This document shows, piece by piece, positions 17,314-26,291 of a stretch of 64,000 bases of DNA. How positions within the stretch are numbered: position 1 is the stretch's first letter; every line of letters begins with the position of its first letter. A program made the translations under genes and the position numbers. The notes under the pieces are model-generated. The model was given only the letters and a program-made list of their open reading frames with translations. It was not told the origin of the DNA and made no database searches. The stretch comes from Streptomyces inusitatus (GTDB taxonomy: Bacteria > Actinomycetota > Actinomycetes > Streptomycetales > Streptomycetaceae): NCBI RefSeq assembly GCF_014651115.1, contig NZ_BMWG01000002.1, positions 406,907-470,906 of the forward strand, given 5' to 3'.

Positions 17314-17343
17314 CTCCCCCCGGGCCGCCGGGCCCGGGGGGAG
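17314..17343. terminator. Bidirectional terminator
   Basis: CTCCCCCCGGGCC and GGCCCGGGGGGAG form a 13-bp stem with a 4-nt loop between the convergent desulfurase-TusA and PfkB-kinase genes. Confidence 0.8.
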
Positions 17344-17351
17344 GGCGCTCG

Positions 17352-18326
17352 TCAGCCGAGGTGGCGCTCGACCTCGGCGCCGGCCTCGTCGCCGTAGGCC
17401 TTCTTGAAGCGGTCCATGAAGTGGGCGCGGCGGAGGGTGTACTCCTGGGTGCCCAGGGTCTCGATCACCAGGGTGGCGAGCATGCAGCCGACCTGGGCGG
17501 CGCGCTCGTGGCCCACGCCCCAGGAGAGACCGGAGAGGAAGCCCGCGCGGAAGGCGTCGCCGACTCCGGTGGGGTCGACCTTGGCGTCCTCGGCCGGGCA
17601 GCCGACCTCGATGGCCTCTTCGCCGATCCGCTCGATGCGGACTCCGCGCGAGCCGAGGGTGGTCACCCGGTGGCCGACCTTGGCGAGGATCTCGTCGTCG
17701 CTCCAGCCGGTCTTGGACTCGATGAGCCCCTTCTCGTACTCGTTGGAGAAGAGGTAGGTGGCGCCTTCCAGGAGGGTGCGGATGTCGTCGCCGCTCATCC
17801 GGGCGATCTGCTGCGAGAAGTCCGCGGCGAAGGGGATGTTCCGCGAGCGGCACTCCTCCGTGTGGCGGAGCATCGCCTCGGGGTCGTCCGCCCCGATCAG
17901 CACCAGGTCGAGCGCGCCGGTGCGCTCGACGACGGACTGGAGTTCGATGAGGCGGGCCTCGCTCATCGCGCCCGTGTAGAAGGAGCCGATCTGGTTGTGG
18001 TCGGCGTCGGTGGTGCAGACGAAGCGCGCGGTGTGCAGCACTTCGGAGATCCGCACGGATCCGGTGTCCACGCCGTGGCGGTCGAGCCAGGCGCGGTACT
18101 CGTCGAAGTCCGAGCCGGCCGCGCCGACCAGGATCGGGCCGGTGCCCAGCTGGCCCATGCCGAAGCAGATGTTCGCCGCGACACCGCCCCTGCGCACATC
18201 GAGGGTGTCGACGAGGAACGAGAGGGAGACCGTGTGCAACTGGTCGGCGACTAGCTGATCGGCGAAACGACCGGGAAAGGTCATGAGATGGTCGGTTGCG
18301 ATGGAGCCGGTGACTGCGATTCGCAC
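17352..18326 (-). CDS. PfkB-family carbohydrate/adenosine kinase
   Basis: A 324-residue ribokinase-fold kinase. The N-terminal motif GGVAANICFGMGQLG and the C-terminal PfkB signature DPTGVGDAFRAGFLSG, containing the catalytic Asp, are clear. In M. tuberculosis the gene at the equivalent place beside ctaC encodes an adenosine kinase of this same ribokinase-like type, so adenosine is the leading candidate substrate (inference from family and synteny). I start at GTG 18326 (MRIAVTGSIATDH) with AGGAG 9 bp upstream; the longer frame to 18389 lacks support. Confidence 0.88.
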   Translation of the reverse strand: MRIAVTGSIATDHLMTFPGRFADQLVADQLHTVSLSFLVDTLDVRRGGVAANICFGMGQLGTGPILVGAAGSDFDEYRAWLDRHGVDTGSVRISEVLHTARFVCTTDADHNQIGSFYTGAMSEARLIELQSVVERTGALDLVLIGADDPEAMLRHTEECRSRNIPFAADFSQQIARMSGDDIRTLLEGATYLFSNEYEKGLIESKTGWSDDEILAKVGHRVTTLGSRGVRIERIGEEAIEVGCPAEDAKVDPTGVGDAFRAGFLSGLSWGVGHERAAQVGCMLATLVIETLGTQEYTLRRAHFMDRFKKAYGDEAGAEVERHLG

Positions 18327-18455
18327 GGCGATGCGCTCCTGTGGCGGGGTGTGGATGACGCTTAACGCTACCCGTTCCCGGATCGACAACCGATGGGGCG
18401 AAACTACCCGATAGTAGCTCTTTTTACCGTGTTCCCTGGTGCGTACGGTGCAGAT

Positions 18456-18662
18456 ATGACGAACTCTCGCCGTTCCCCTGTCGTACGCGAGTCCGAATTC
18501 ACTCTGTCCCAGCTACGGGGTGACTGCGTCCGGATGGCACCCCACTGGGTGGTTCCCGCGACCGCCGCGCCCGTGCCCGTGCCCGCGTCCCGCATCCGTG
18601 GTGTAGTCGTCTCGGCGGCCTCGGCCCGGCTGGTCGACGCCATGTCCGAGTACGGCGACTGA
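18456..18662 (+). CDS. Small hypothetical protein
   Basis: A 68-residue ORF starting MTNSRRSPVVRESEF and ending MSEYGD, divergent from the PfkB kinase. There is no ribosome site near the ATG, so it would be leaderless. Third positions are mostly G/C. Composition is Pro/Val/Ala-rich in the middle (VVPATAAPVPVPAS), with no membrane segment and no family that I recognise. It may be real because the frame stays open exactly between the two flanking promoters, but the evidence is thin. Confidence 0.45.
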   Translation: MTNSRRSPVVRESEFTLSQLRGDCVRMAPHWVVPATAAPVPVPASRIRGVVVSAASARLVDAMSEYGD

Positions 18663-18774
18663 GGGAGTTCCGCACGGCGCCGGCGCCGTCAGACGCGTCC
18701 GGGGAACCGGGTGCGCCTCTGCTCCGTCCCACCCACGCCCCGGGTCGCCGGGACGGGAGACAAGGAGCGATGCG

Positions 18775-20316
18775 GTGAGCGGTACGGAGAACACGCACGA
18801 CGGTCCATCTCGCGGGCGTCCCCGGCTGATCGCGGCCGTGGCCGCGGCGGTGCTGATCGCGGGGGGCGGCAGCGCCTACTTCGCCTCGGCGGGGTTCGGC
18901 GCGAGCGGGGACGGCGGCCGTACGGACGCGAAGAGCGGCGCGCCGGAGAGTGTCCCGCCCCGGCTCGGGATCGGCTCCGGCGAGCGGGACGGCCGGATCG
19001 CGCCCGGTGAGCCGGACCCCTCGGGAGGGCCCCGGTACACGGTCGAGGGCGAGCTGTCCGCGGGCCCGGAGCGGGCCCCGGTCTACCGGGCGACGGGCAC
19101 GGTCTCCGGGCCCGAGGTGGCCCGGCTCGCCGAGGCGCTGGAACTGCCGGGGACGCCCCGCTCGGCGGGCCCCCAGTGGACGATCGGGGCGAGCGGGGAC
19201 GGCACCGATCCCCTGCTCCGGGTCGACACGGCCGCGCCGGGGAGCTGGACGTACACCCTCTCCCCCGGCGGCGACAACTGCCGAGGGGGCAAGGAGTGCC
19301 CGGAGCTGGACAGCACCGGTGACACCGGCGACACCGGGACCCCGCCGGACGAGCGGACCGCGAAGGAGGCCGCCGCCCCGGTGCTGAAGGCGCTCGGCCA
19401 GGACGGCGCGAAGCTGGACGCGCGGCAGACGATCGGTTCGCTCCGGGTGGTCAACGCCGATCCGGTGGTCGGCGGGCTGGCGACGTACGGCTGGTCGACC
19501 GATCTCCAGATCGACGCGGACGGCCGGGTGGTGCGCGCCGCCGGGAATCTGAAGCCGCCGGTGAAGGGCGAGGAGTACCCGGTGCTCTCCGCCGCCGAGA
19601 CGCTGGAGCGGCTGAACGCGGGCCCGGGCGCGGGCACGGACTCGGCCGTACGGGATCCCCGCTGCGCGCCCCGGCTGCCGGGCGGCGGTGGCGGTTCGGG
19701 GCACGACGTCCCGTGCGGGCCGCAGGCCTGCGCGTCGGCGGTGCCGCTGGACGGCGGCGGGGCGGGGACGGCGGCGGTGCCGGAGGAGGACCCCTGCGAG
19801 GGGGAGAGCACTCCGGCCGCACCTCCGGCCAAGAAGGTCATCAAGGTGACCGGGGCGTCCTTCGCGCTCTCCGCGCAGTACGCGGACGGGCGGCCGGTGC
19901 TGGTGCCGTCCTGGCTGTTCCGGGCGGAGCCGGGCGGCTCGATGCCCGCGTACACGGTGGCCGAGCCCGCGGTGGAGCCCTCTTTCCTGCGGGAGCCGTC
20001 GGTGCCGCCGAAGGAGGCGCCCTCGCCGTCGGAGGCCCCGGCCGCGGGCGACGGCCGGATCCTGTCGTACAGCGCGGAAGGACGGGCGCTGACCGTCACC
20101 TTCTGGGGCGGGGTGTGCGGCGAGTACCGGGTGACCGCGGCGGAGAGCGGCGAGCGGGTGACGGTGCGGATCGTCGAACCGGAGCTGAAGCCCGGTGAGG
20201 CCTGCATCGCCCTGGCGAAGGAGATCAGGAAGACAGTGACGCTGGAGAAGCCGCTGGGCGGCCGCGAGGTCGTGGACGCGGACAGCGGCGAGAAGGTCGC
20301 CCGGGCGTCCGGCTGA
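18775..20316 (+). CDS. Membrane-anchored extracytoplasmic protein of unknown function
   Basis: A 513-residue protein. A cytoplasmic N terminus precedes one hydrophobic anchor (about residues 18-40, LIAAVAAAVLIAGGGSAYF), then a long exported region rich in Gly, Pro, Glu and Asp. A low-complexity Cys-containing stretch lies near residues 300-345 (GGGGSGHDVPCGPQACAS, EEDPCEGES). The last 100 residues are more regular, with the pair VCGEY and GEACIAL. No enzyme motif is visible. GTG at 18775 has AAGGAG 8 bp upstream. It is probably a conserved Streptomyces cell-surface protein, but I do not recognise a named family. Confidence 0.8.
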   Translation: MSGTENTHDGPSRGRPRLIAAVAAAVLIAGGGSAYFASAGFGASGDGGRTDAKSGAPESVPPRLGIGSGERDGRIAPGEPDPSGGPRYTVEGELSAGPERAPVYRATGTVSGPEVARLAEALELPGTPRSAGPQWTIGASGDGTDPLLRVDTAAPGSWTYTLSPGGDNCRGGKECPELDSTGDTGDTGTPPDERTAKEAAAPVLKALGQDGAKLDARQTIGSLRVVNADPVVGGLATYGWSTDLQIDADGRVVRAAGNLKPPVKGEEYPVLSAAETLERLNAGPGAGTDSAVRDPRCAPRLPGGGGGSGHDVPCGPQACASAVPLDGGGAGTAAVPEEDPCEGESTPAAPPAKKVIKVTGASFALSAQYADGRPVLVPSWLFRAEPGGSMPAYTVAEPAVEPSFLREPSVPPKEAPSPSEAPAAGDGRILSYSAEGRALTVTFWGGVCGEYRVTAAESGERVTVRIVEPELKPGEACIALAKEIRKTVTLEKPLGGREVVDADSGEKVARASG

Positions 20317-20333
20317 CCGGATCCGCCCACAAC

Positions 20334-20392
20334 GCTGAACGGCGGAAGGCGGCGGCCCCTGGACCGGGGGTCGCCGCCTTCCGCCGTTCAGC
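20334..20392. terminator. Long bidirectional terminator
   Basis: GCTGAACGGCGGAAGGCGGC and its complement form a stem of more than 20 bp between the convergent anchored-protein and erpA genes. The loop region is CCCCTGGACCGGGGG, which itself can pair. Confidence 0.85.
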
Positions 20393-20404
20393 GGTTCAGA
20401 AGAC

Positions 20405-20761
20405 TTAGCTGAAGGAGTCCCCGCAGGCGCAGGATCCCGTGGCGTTGGGGTTGTCGATGGTGAAGCCCTGCTTCTCGATGGTGTCCACGAAGTCGATAGA
20501 GGCGCCGCCGAGGTAGGGGGCGCTCATCCGGTCGGTGACGACCTTGACGCCGTCGAAGTCCTTCACGACATCGCCGTCGAGCGAACGCTCGTCGAAGAAG
20601 AGCTGGTAGCGCAGGCCGGAGCAGCCACCGGGCTGAACGGCGACGCGCAGCGCCAGATCGTCCCGGCCTTCCTGGTCCAGCAGGCCCTTGACCTTGGCCG
20701 CGGCGGCGTCGGAGAGGAGGATGCCGTCGTTCACGGTGGTGGTCTCGTCCGATACGGACAT
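20405..20761 (-). CDS. erpA: Iron-sulfur cluster insertion protein (ErpA/HesB, A-type carrier)
   Basis: A 118-residue A-type Fe-S carrier. The three conserved Cys are present: QPGGCSGLRYQL and the C-terminal GSCACGDSFS. It delivers Fe-S clusters to apo-proteins, and NadA, LipA and QcrA in this window are candidate clients. I start at ATG 20761 (MSVSDETT), 11 bp from GGGAG. An in-frame ATG three codons upstream is too close to that site. The much longer open frame upstream is not coding. Confidence 0.95.
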   Translation of the reverse strand: MSVSDETTTVNDGILLSDAAAAKVKGLLDQEGRDDLALRVAVQPGGCSGLRYQLFFDERSLDGDVVKDFDGVKVVTDRMSAPYLGGASIDFVDTIEKQGFTIDNPNATGSCACGDSFS

Positions 20762-20944
20762 CTGCTTCATCACTCCCGGGATGGGTCTCCCCAGCGGAGG
20801 CGGGGGAATACGGAGACTGCTTGCCGACAATGGCAACCGGCTTGGCCGCGGATTCATTCCGGGCCGGAGGCGTTCTTTCCCTTTCATGCTCGCACACCGC
20901 TCCCGCCGGGGGTGCGGCACGGCGGACCGGGGGTGCGTCACATC

Positions 20945-20996
20945 GACGCTATGGGCATCGTCAAAGTGACATGAAGCGGTTATGATAGATAGCGTC
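20945..20996. promoter_or_regulatory. AT-richer promoter region with spaced inverted repeat before nadA
   Basis: GACGCTAT (20945-20952) and ATAGCGTC (20989-20996) are exact 8-bp inverted arms. They sit in an unusually AT-rich stretch that continues to the nadA start. This 280-bp divergent region serves erpA and nadA. A repressor of NAD synthesis genes would be a plausible binder (inference only). Confidence 0.35.
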
Positions 20997-21041
20997 AAAT
21001 AGACGAAAAGGTCTGTACAGAAAATAGAAAGGGTGTGTGTC

Positions 21042-22235
21042 GTGACCACCGCCCAGACCCGTACGGAGTCGCAGGACGTGCTCGATGTACAGCCGACCCC
21101 GCTCGCCCTGCTGCTGCTCGGCCGGGAGGCCGACCCCCGCAGCGAGCGCGGCGTGGAGTGCCCCGGCGATCTGCCCTCCCCCTCCGACCCGAACCTGGTG
21201 GCGCGCGCCCGCGCCGCCAAGGAGAAGCTCGGGGAGAAGGTCTTCGTCCTGGGTCACCACTACCAGCGTGACGAGGTCATCCAGTTCGCCGATGTCACGG
21301 GCGACTCCTTCAAGCTGGCGAAGGACGCGGCGGCGCGGCCGGAGGCCGAGTACATCGTCTTCTGCGGTGTCCACTTCATGGCGGAGTCCGCGGACATCCT
21401 CACCTCCGACGACCAGAAGGTCGTGCTGCCGGACCTCGCCGCCGGCTGTTCCATGGCGGACATGGCGACGGCCGAGCAGGTCGCGGAGTGCTGGGACACG
21501 CTGACCGACGCCGGGGTGGCCGAGCAGGTCGTCCCCGTCTCGTACATGAACTCCTCGGCGGACATCAAGGCGTTCACCGGCAAGCACGGCGGCACCATCT
21601 GCACCTCGTCCAATGCCAAGCGGGCCCTGGACTGGGCCTTCGAGCAGGGCGAGAAGGTGCTCTTCCTGCCCGACCAGCACCTCGGGCGGAACACCGCGGT
21701 CCGGGACATGGGCCTCTCGCTGGACGACTGCGTCCTCTACAACCCGCACAAGCCGAACGGCGGGCTCACCGTCGAGGAGCTGCGCGCGGCCAAGATGATC
21801 CTCTGGCGCGGCCACTGCTCGGTGCACGGCCGGTTCTCGCTGGAGTCGGTCGAGGATGTGCGCGCCCGGATCCCGGGGGTGCGGGTGCTGGTCCACCCCG
21901 AGTGCAAGCACGAGGTCGTGGCGGCGGCGGACGAGGTCGGCTCGACGGAGTACATCATCAAGGCCCTGGACGCGGCTCCCGCCGGGTCGAAGTGGGCGAT
22001 CGGCACGGAGCTGAATCTGGTGCGCCGGCTGGCGAACGCGCACCCCGACAAGGAGGTCGTCTTCCTCGACAAGACGGTCTGCTTCTGCTCGACCATGAAC
22101 CGGATCGATCTGCCGCATCTGGTCTGGGCCCTGGAGTCGCTCGCCGAGGGCTCGCTGGTCAACCGGATCCAGGTGGACCGGGAGACCGAGAGCTTCGCGA
22201 AGCTGGCGCTGGAGCGGATGCTCGCACTGCCGTAG
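21042..22235 (+). CDS. nadA: Quinolinate synthase
   Basis: A 397-residue enzyme that condenses iminoaspartate with dihydroxyacetone phosphate to quinolinate, using a 4Fe-4S cluster. Family motifs: LGHHYQRDEVIQFAD, FCGVHFMAES, the cluster Cys in AAGCSMADM, LPDQHLGRNTA, HPECKHEVV and CFCSTMNRID. GTG at 21042 has AAAGGG 8 bp upstream; the GTG nine bases earlier lies too close to it. nadB and nadC are not in the window. It faces erpA divergently, and ErpA may supply its cluster. Confidence 0.96.
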   Translation: MTTAQTRTESQDVLDVQPTPLALLLLGREADPRSERGVECPGDLPSPSDPNLVARARAAKEKLGEKVFVLGHHYQRDEVIQFADVTGDSFKLAKDAAARPEAEYIVFCGVHFMAESADILTSDDQKVVLPDLAAGCSMADMATAEQVAECWDTLTDAGVAEQVVPVSYMNSSADIKAFTGKHGGTICTSSNAKRALDWAFEQGEKVLFLPDQHLGRNTAVRDMGLSLDDCVLYNPHKPNGGLTVEELRAAKMILWRGHCSVHGRFSLESVEDVRARIPGVRVLVHPECKHEVVAAADEVGSTEYIIKALDAAPAGSKWAIGTELNLVRRLANAHPDKEVVFLDKTVCFCSTMNRIDLPHLVWALESLAEGSLVNRIQVDRETESFAKLALERMLALP

Positions 22236-22254
22236 CGGCCCCCGCCCGGAAAAG

Positions 22255-22295
22255 CGCCCGGCCCGGACCCCCTCCACAGGGGTCCGGGCCGGGCG
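22255..22295. terminator. Bidirectional terminator between nadA and the RND gene
   Basis: CGCCCGGCCCGGACCCC and its complement form a perfect 17-bp stem with a 7-nt loop, followed on the plus strand by TTCTTG. Confidence 0.85.
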
Positions 22296-22308
22296 TTCTT
22301 GTGCGCGG

Positions 22309-25300
22309 TCAGGCGTTGGCGGGGGCGGGCTCAGCCACCGCCGGGGCGCCGGGGTCGCGCGGGCCGGCCGGGGGCCCGCCGCGCTTGGCGGCCTTCTTGG
22401 CCGCCCGGCGCTCCTTGCGCAGCTCGACCATCGCGTACAGCGTCGGCACCAGCAGCAGGGTCAGCAGCGTGGAGCTGATCAGACCGCCGATCACGACGAC
22501 CGCCAGCGGCTTGGCGATGAAGCCGCCCTCGCCGGTGACGCCGAGCGCCATCGGGAGCAGGGCGAAGATCGTCGCCAGGGCCGTCATCAGGATCGGGCGC
22601 AGCCGGTGCCGCCCGCCCTCGACGACCGCCTCGACCACTCCGTACCCCTGGGCCCGGTACTGGTTGATCAGGTCGATCAGCACGATGGCGTTGGTGACCA
22701 CGATGCCGATCAGCATCAGCATGCCGATCAGTGCCGGTACGCCCATCGGGGTGCCGGTGAGGATCAGCAGGCCGATCGCGCCGGTCGCCGCGAACGGGAT
22801 GGAGACCAGCAGGATCAGCGGCTGGATCAGCGAGCGGAAGGTGGCGACCAGCAGCATGAAGACGATCGCGATCGCCGCGAGCATCGCCAGGCCGAGCGAG
22901 CCGAAGGCCTCGTCCTGGTCCTCGGAGACACCGCCGATAGCGGCGGTCGCGCCCTCGGGGAGGTCGAGGGACTTCAGCTCGGCCTGGAGCGCGGTGGAGA
23001 CCGCGCCCGTGTTGTCGCCGGTCGGCTTGGCGGTGATGGTCGCGGCGCGGGCGCCGTCGATCCGGGTCATCGAGACCGGGCCCGCCGCCAGCTCGACCTT
23101 GGCGATCTGGCCCAGCTTCACCGGGCCGAGGGGCAGCTTCCGCAGCTCGTCGATGGTCTTGGCGGGCTTGGCCGAGGTGATGACGATGTCGCGCTCGGTG
23201 TCGCCGAGCACGGCCTTGCCGGCCGGGGTGCCCCGGACCGCCTGGCTGACGGCCATGCCGAGGGCGGCCTCGCTGAAGCCCGCCTCGACGGCCTTGTCGT
23301 TGCCCTTGACCGAGATCCTGGGGATGCTCTGGGCCAGGTCGCTCTGGACGTCGGTGACATCGTCGAGTCCGGCGACCTTCTTACGGACCGCCTCGGCGGC
23401 CTTCTGGAGGGTCTTGGGGTCGGCGGCCTTCACCACGACGCTCAGGTCCTGGTTCCCGAAGCCGTCGCCCGCCGCGATGGTGGTGTCGCCGATGCCCTTG
23501 AGCGCGCCGAGTTCGGTGTCGATGCGGTCGCGGGTCCGCTCGTAGTCGCCCGCGTCCTTCAGCGTCATCTGGTACGAGGCCTGATTGGCTCCCGCACCGC
23601 CGCCGAAGGCCGCCATGAAGCCCGAGGAGCCGACGGTGACCTGGTAGTTCTCAATCGTGTCGATGCCCGCGAGAACCTTCTCGACCTTCGCGGCGGCGGC
23701 GTCGGAGGCCTCCAGGGAGGTGCCCGGGGGCAGCTCCTGCTTGATGGACATGACCTCCTGCTCGCCCTGGTCGAAGAAGTTGGTCTTCAGCAGTCCGGCC
23801 ATGCCGAAGGTGCCGGCCAGGACGACGACGGCGAGGACCACACTGGTGATCCGGCGGCGGGTCGCGAAGCGCAGCACCGGGACGTACGCCCGCTGGAGCT
23901 TGCTGCGCCCCTCCTTCTCCTCCGCGACACGGCGGGCCTCGTCCGGGTCCATGCCGCGCACGGCCTTGGGCGCGCGGAGGAACCAGAACGAGAGCACCGG
24001 CACCACGGTCAGCGAGACCAGCAGCGAGGCCAGCAGGGCTGCGGAGACGGTGAGCGAGAACGAGCCGAACAGCTCGCCGATCATGCCGCCGGTCAGTCCG
24101 ATCGGCAGGAAGACGGCGACGGTGGTCAGCGTGGAGGCGGTGACCGCTCCGGCGACCTCCTTGACGGCGGTGATGATCGCGGCCTGGCGCTCCTCGCCGT
24201 AGCCGAGGTGGCGCTTGATGTTCTCCAGGACCACGATCGAGTCGTCCACGACCCGGCCGATGGCGATGGTGAGCGCGCCCAGGGTGAGCATGTTGAGCGA
24301 GAGGTCCCGGGTCCAGAGCACGATCAGCGCGAGGACGACGGAGAGCGGGATGGAGACCGCGGTGACCAGGGTGGAGCGGAGCGAGGCGAGGAAGACCAGG
24401 ATCACGATCACGGCGAAGAGCAGGCCGAGGGCGCCCTCGGTGGTGAGGCCGGAGATCGACTTGGAGACGGCCGGGCCCTGGTCGGACACGACGCTGATCT
24501 CGGCGCCGTCGCCGAGGTCCTTGCGCAGCTCGGGCAGCTTCTCCTGGACCGCGTCGGAGATGGCGACGGCGCTGCCGTCGTTGTCCATGGTCGCGAGGAC
24601 GGCGAGGCTGGGCTTGCCGTTGGTGCGGGTGAGGGAGACGGCGGTGGACGGCGTCTGCTTCACCGTGGCGATGTCGCCGAGGCGTACGGGTCCGCCCTTG
24701 GCGGGCGGCGCGGGGGCCAGGCGCAGATTCTCGATCTGCTGGACGCTGGTGAAGCCGCCGCCGACCTGGACGGTGCGGCTCTTGCCGTCCTCGTCGAAGG
24801 AGCCGGCGGGGACGGTCGCGCCGCCCGCGTTCAGCGCCTCGGCGAGTACGGCGGTGTTCAGGCCGGCCGCGGCGAGCGCCCGGTCGTCGGGGGTGACGGA
24901 GACCTGGAGGTCCTGGACTCCGTCGATGGAGACCTGTCCGACGCCCTCGATGTCCTCGATGGCGGGGACGACGGTCCGCTCCAGCTGGTCCGCGAGGGCC
25001 TGCTGGTCGTTCTCGGAGGTGACGGCGAGGACGACGGTGGGGATGTCGTCCGTGGAGCCGGCCACGACCTGGGGGTCGACGTCGTCGGGCAGCTGTGCGC
25101 GGGCCCGGTTCACCGCCTGCTGCACGTCGGCGACGAGCTGCTTGGCGCCGTCCCCGTACTCGAAGCTGGCCATGATGACGGCGCTGCCCTCGCTCGCCGT
25201 GGAGGTGATCCCCTTGATGCCGTCGACCGCCTCGATGGAGCTTTCGAGCGGCTCGACGACCTGCTTCTCGACCACATCGGGAGACGCGCCCTGATAGGGA

Positions 25301-25449
25301 GCGATCACGGAGACCATCGGGAGTTCGATGGAGGGCAGAAGCTGCTGCTTGAGCTGGGGTATGGCGATCGCCCCGAAGGCGATCGCCACGATCGAGATCA
25401 GCCCTATGAGGGCGCGTTGCGACAGGCTGAATTTTGACAGCCAGGACAT
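22309..25449 (-). CDS. RND-family efflux/export permease (HAE1-like)
   Basis: A 1046-residue transporter with the duplicated RND plan: one N-terminal helix (RALIGLISIVAIAFGAIAIP), a large extracytoplasmic loop (about residues 40-310), six helices, a second loop and six more helices. The proton-relay acidic pair is visible in AIGRVVDDSIVVLENIKRH. The sequence resembles AcrB/HAE1 more than actinobacterial MMPL proteins. A monoderm has no outer membrane, so no TolC-type partner is expected. ATG at 25449 (MSWLSKFSLSQ) follows a weak GAGAG site. The same-strand two-component system 155 bp upstream may control it (inference). The C-terminal 40 residues are basic and Pro/Ala-rich. Confidence 0.9.
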   Translation of the reverse strand: MSWLSKFSLSQRALIGLISIVAIAFGAIAIPQLKQQLLPSIELPMVSVIAPYQGASPDVVEKQVVEPLESSIEAVDGIKGITSTASEGSAVIMASFEYGDGAKQLVADVQQAVNRARAQLPDDVDPQVVAGSTDDIPTVVLAVTSENDQQALADQLERTVVPAIEDIEGVGQVSIDGVQDLQVSVTPDDRALAAAGLNTAVLAEALNAGGATVPAGSFDEDGKSRTVQVGGGFTSVQQIENLRLAPAPPAKGGPVRLGDIATVKQTPSTAVSLTRTNGKPSLAVLATMDNDGSAVAISDAVQEKLPELRKDLGDGAEISVVSDQGPAVSKSISGLTTEGALGLLFAVIVILVFLASLRSTLVTAVSIPLSVVLALIVLWTRDLSLNMLTLGALTIAIGRVVDDSIVVLENIKRHLGYGEERQAAIITAVKEVAGAVTASTLTTVAVFLPIGLTGGMIGELFGSFSLTVSAALLASLLVSLTVVPVLSFWFLRAPKAVRGMDPDEARRVAEEKEGRSKLQRAYVPVLRFATRRRITSVVLAVVVLAGTFGMAGLLKTNFFDQGEQEVMSIKQELPPGTSLEASDAAAAKVEKVLAGIDTIENYQVTVGSSGFMAAFGGGAGANQASYQMTLKDAGDYERTRDRIDTELGALKGIGDTTIAAGDGFGNQDLSVVVKAADPKTLQKAAEAVRKKVAGLDDVTDVQSDLAQSIPRISVKGNDKAVEAGFSEAALGMAVSQAVRGTPAGKAVLGDTERDIVITSAKPAKTIDELRKLPLGPVKLGQIAKVELAAGPVSMTRIDGARAATITAKPTGDNTGAVSTALQAELKSLDLPEGATAAIGGVSEDQDEAFGSLGLAMLAAIAIVFMLLVATFRSLIQPLILLVSIPFAATGAIGLLILTGTPMGVPALIGMLMLIGIVVTNAIVLIDLINQYRAQGYGVVEAVVEGGRHRLRPILMTALATIFALLPMALGVTGEGGFIAKPLAVVVIGGLISSTLLTLLLVPTLYAMVELRKERRAAKKAAKRGGPPAGPRDPGAPAVAEPAPANA

Positions 25450-25604
25450 TTGGGGACTCTCTTCTGTGGCTTGCGCGGCAGGCATGGCGGGCGGGATCGG
25501 GCCCGCGTTTATACGATCAGCCATGAGAAGGGCCCGTCCGTCGGCCCCAAGTCCCGTTTCCTTATGCCGTCCATACCGCAACCGCAGTACACAGCGCGGG
25601 AGAT

Positions 25605-26291
25605 TCACTCCGCCCTTGGGCGGACCAGACCCGATTCATAGGCTATGACGACGAGTTGGGCGCGGTCGCGGGCGCTCAGCTTGGCCATCGCCCGGTTCAC
25701 ATGGGTCTTGACGGTGAGCGGGCTGACCTGGAGACGTTCGGCGATCTCGTCGTTGGAGTGGCCCCCGGCGACCAGGACGAGCACTTCGCGTTCGCGGACG
25801 GTGAGTGCGGCGAGGCGCTGGGAGTACGCCTCGGACCGCTGGTCGTCGTCGAAGTCGCCGCCCTGGGCGAGGAATTTGGCGATCAGCCCCTTGGTGGCGG
25901 CCGGGGAGAGGAGGGCCTCGCCGCCGGCGGCGACGCGGATGGCGCTGAGCAGCTCCTCGGGTTCGGCGCCCTTGCCGAGGAAGCCGGAGGCTCCGGCGCG
26001 GAGCGACTGGACCACGTACTCGTCCACCTCGAAGGTGGTGAGCATGACGACGCGGACCCCGGCCAGCTCCGGATCGGCGGTGATCGCGCGGGTGGCGGCG
26101 AGTCCGTCCGTACCGGGCATCCGGATGTCCATCAGGACGACGTCGGCGCGTTCCGAGCGGGCGAGGGCGACGGCCTGCGAGCCGTCGGCGGCCTCGCCGA
26201 CCACCTCCATGTCGGGTTCCGAGTCCACCAGGATCCGGAACGCGCTGCGCAGCAGCGTCTGGTCGTCGGCGAGCAGCACCCTGATCGTCAT
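25605..26291 (-). CDS. NarL/LuxR-type response regulator
   Basis: A 228-residue two-domain regulator. The receiver has the acidic pair in LLADDQTLLRSAF, the phospho-acceptor Asp in DVVLMDIRMPGTDG (about residue 54), and the Lys in FLGKGAEPEE. The LuxR helix-turn-helix is at about 155-210 (LTVREREVLVLVAGGHSNDE, VSPLTVKTHVNRAMAKL). The start overlaps the end of the kinase gene by 4 bp, so the pair is translationally coupled. It probably controls itself or the downstream RND gene (inference). Confidence 0.95.
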   Translation of the reverse strand: MTIRVLLADDQTLLRSAFRILVDSEPDMEVVGEAADGSQAVALARSERADVVLMDIRMPGTDGLAATRAITADPELAGVRVVMLTTFEVDEYVVQSLRAGASGFLGKGAEPEELLSAIRVAAGGEALLSPAATKGLIAKFLAQGGDFDDDQRSEAYSQRLAALTVREREVLVLVAGGHSNDEIAERLQVSPLTVKTHVNRAMAKLSARDRAQLVVIAYESGLVRPRAE

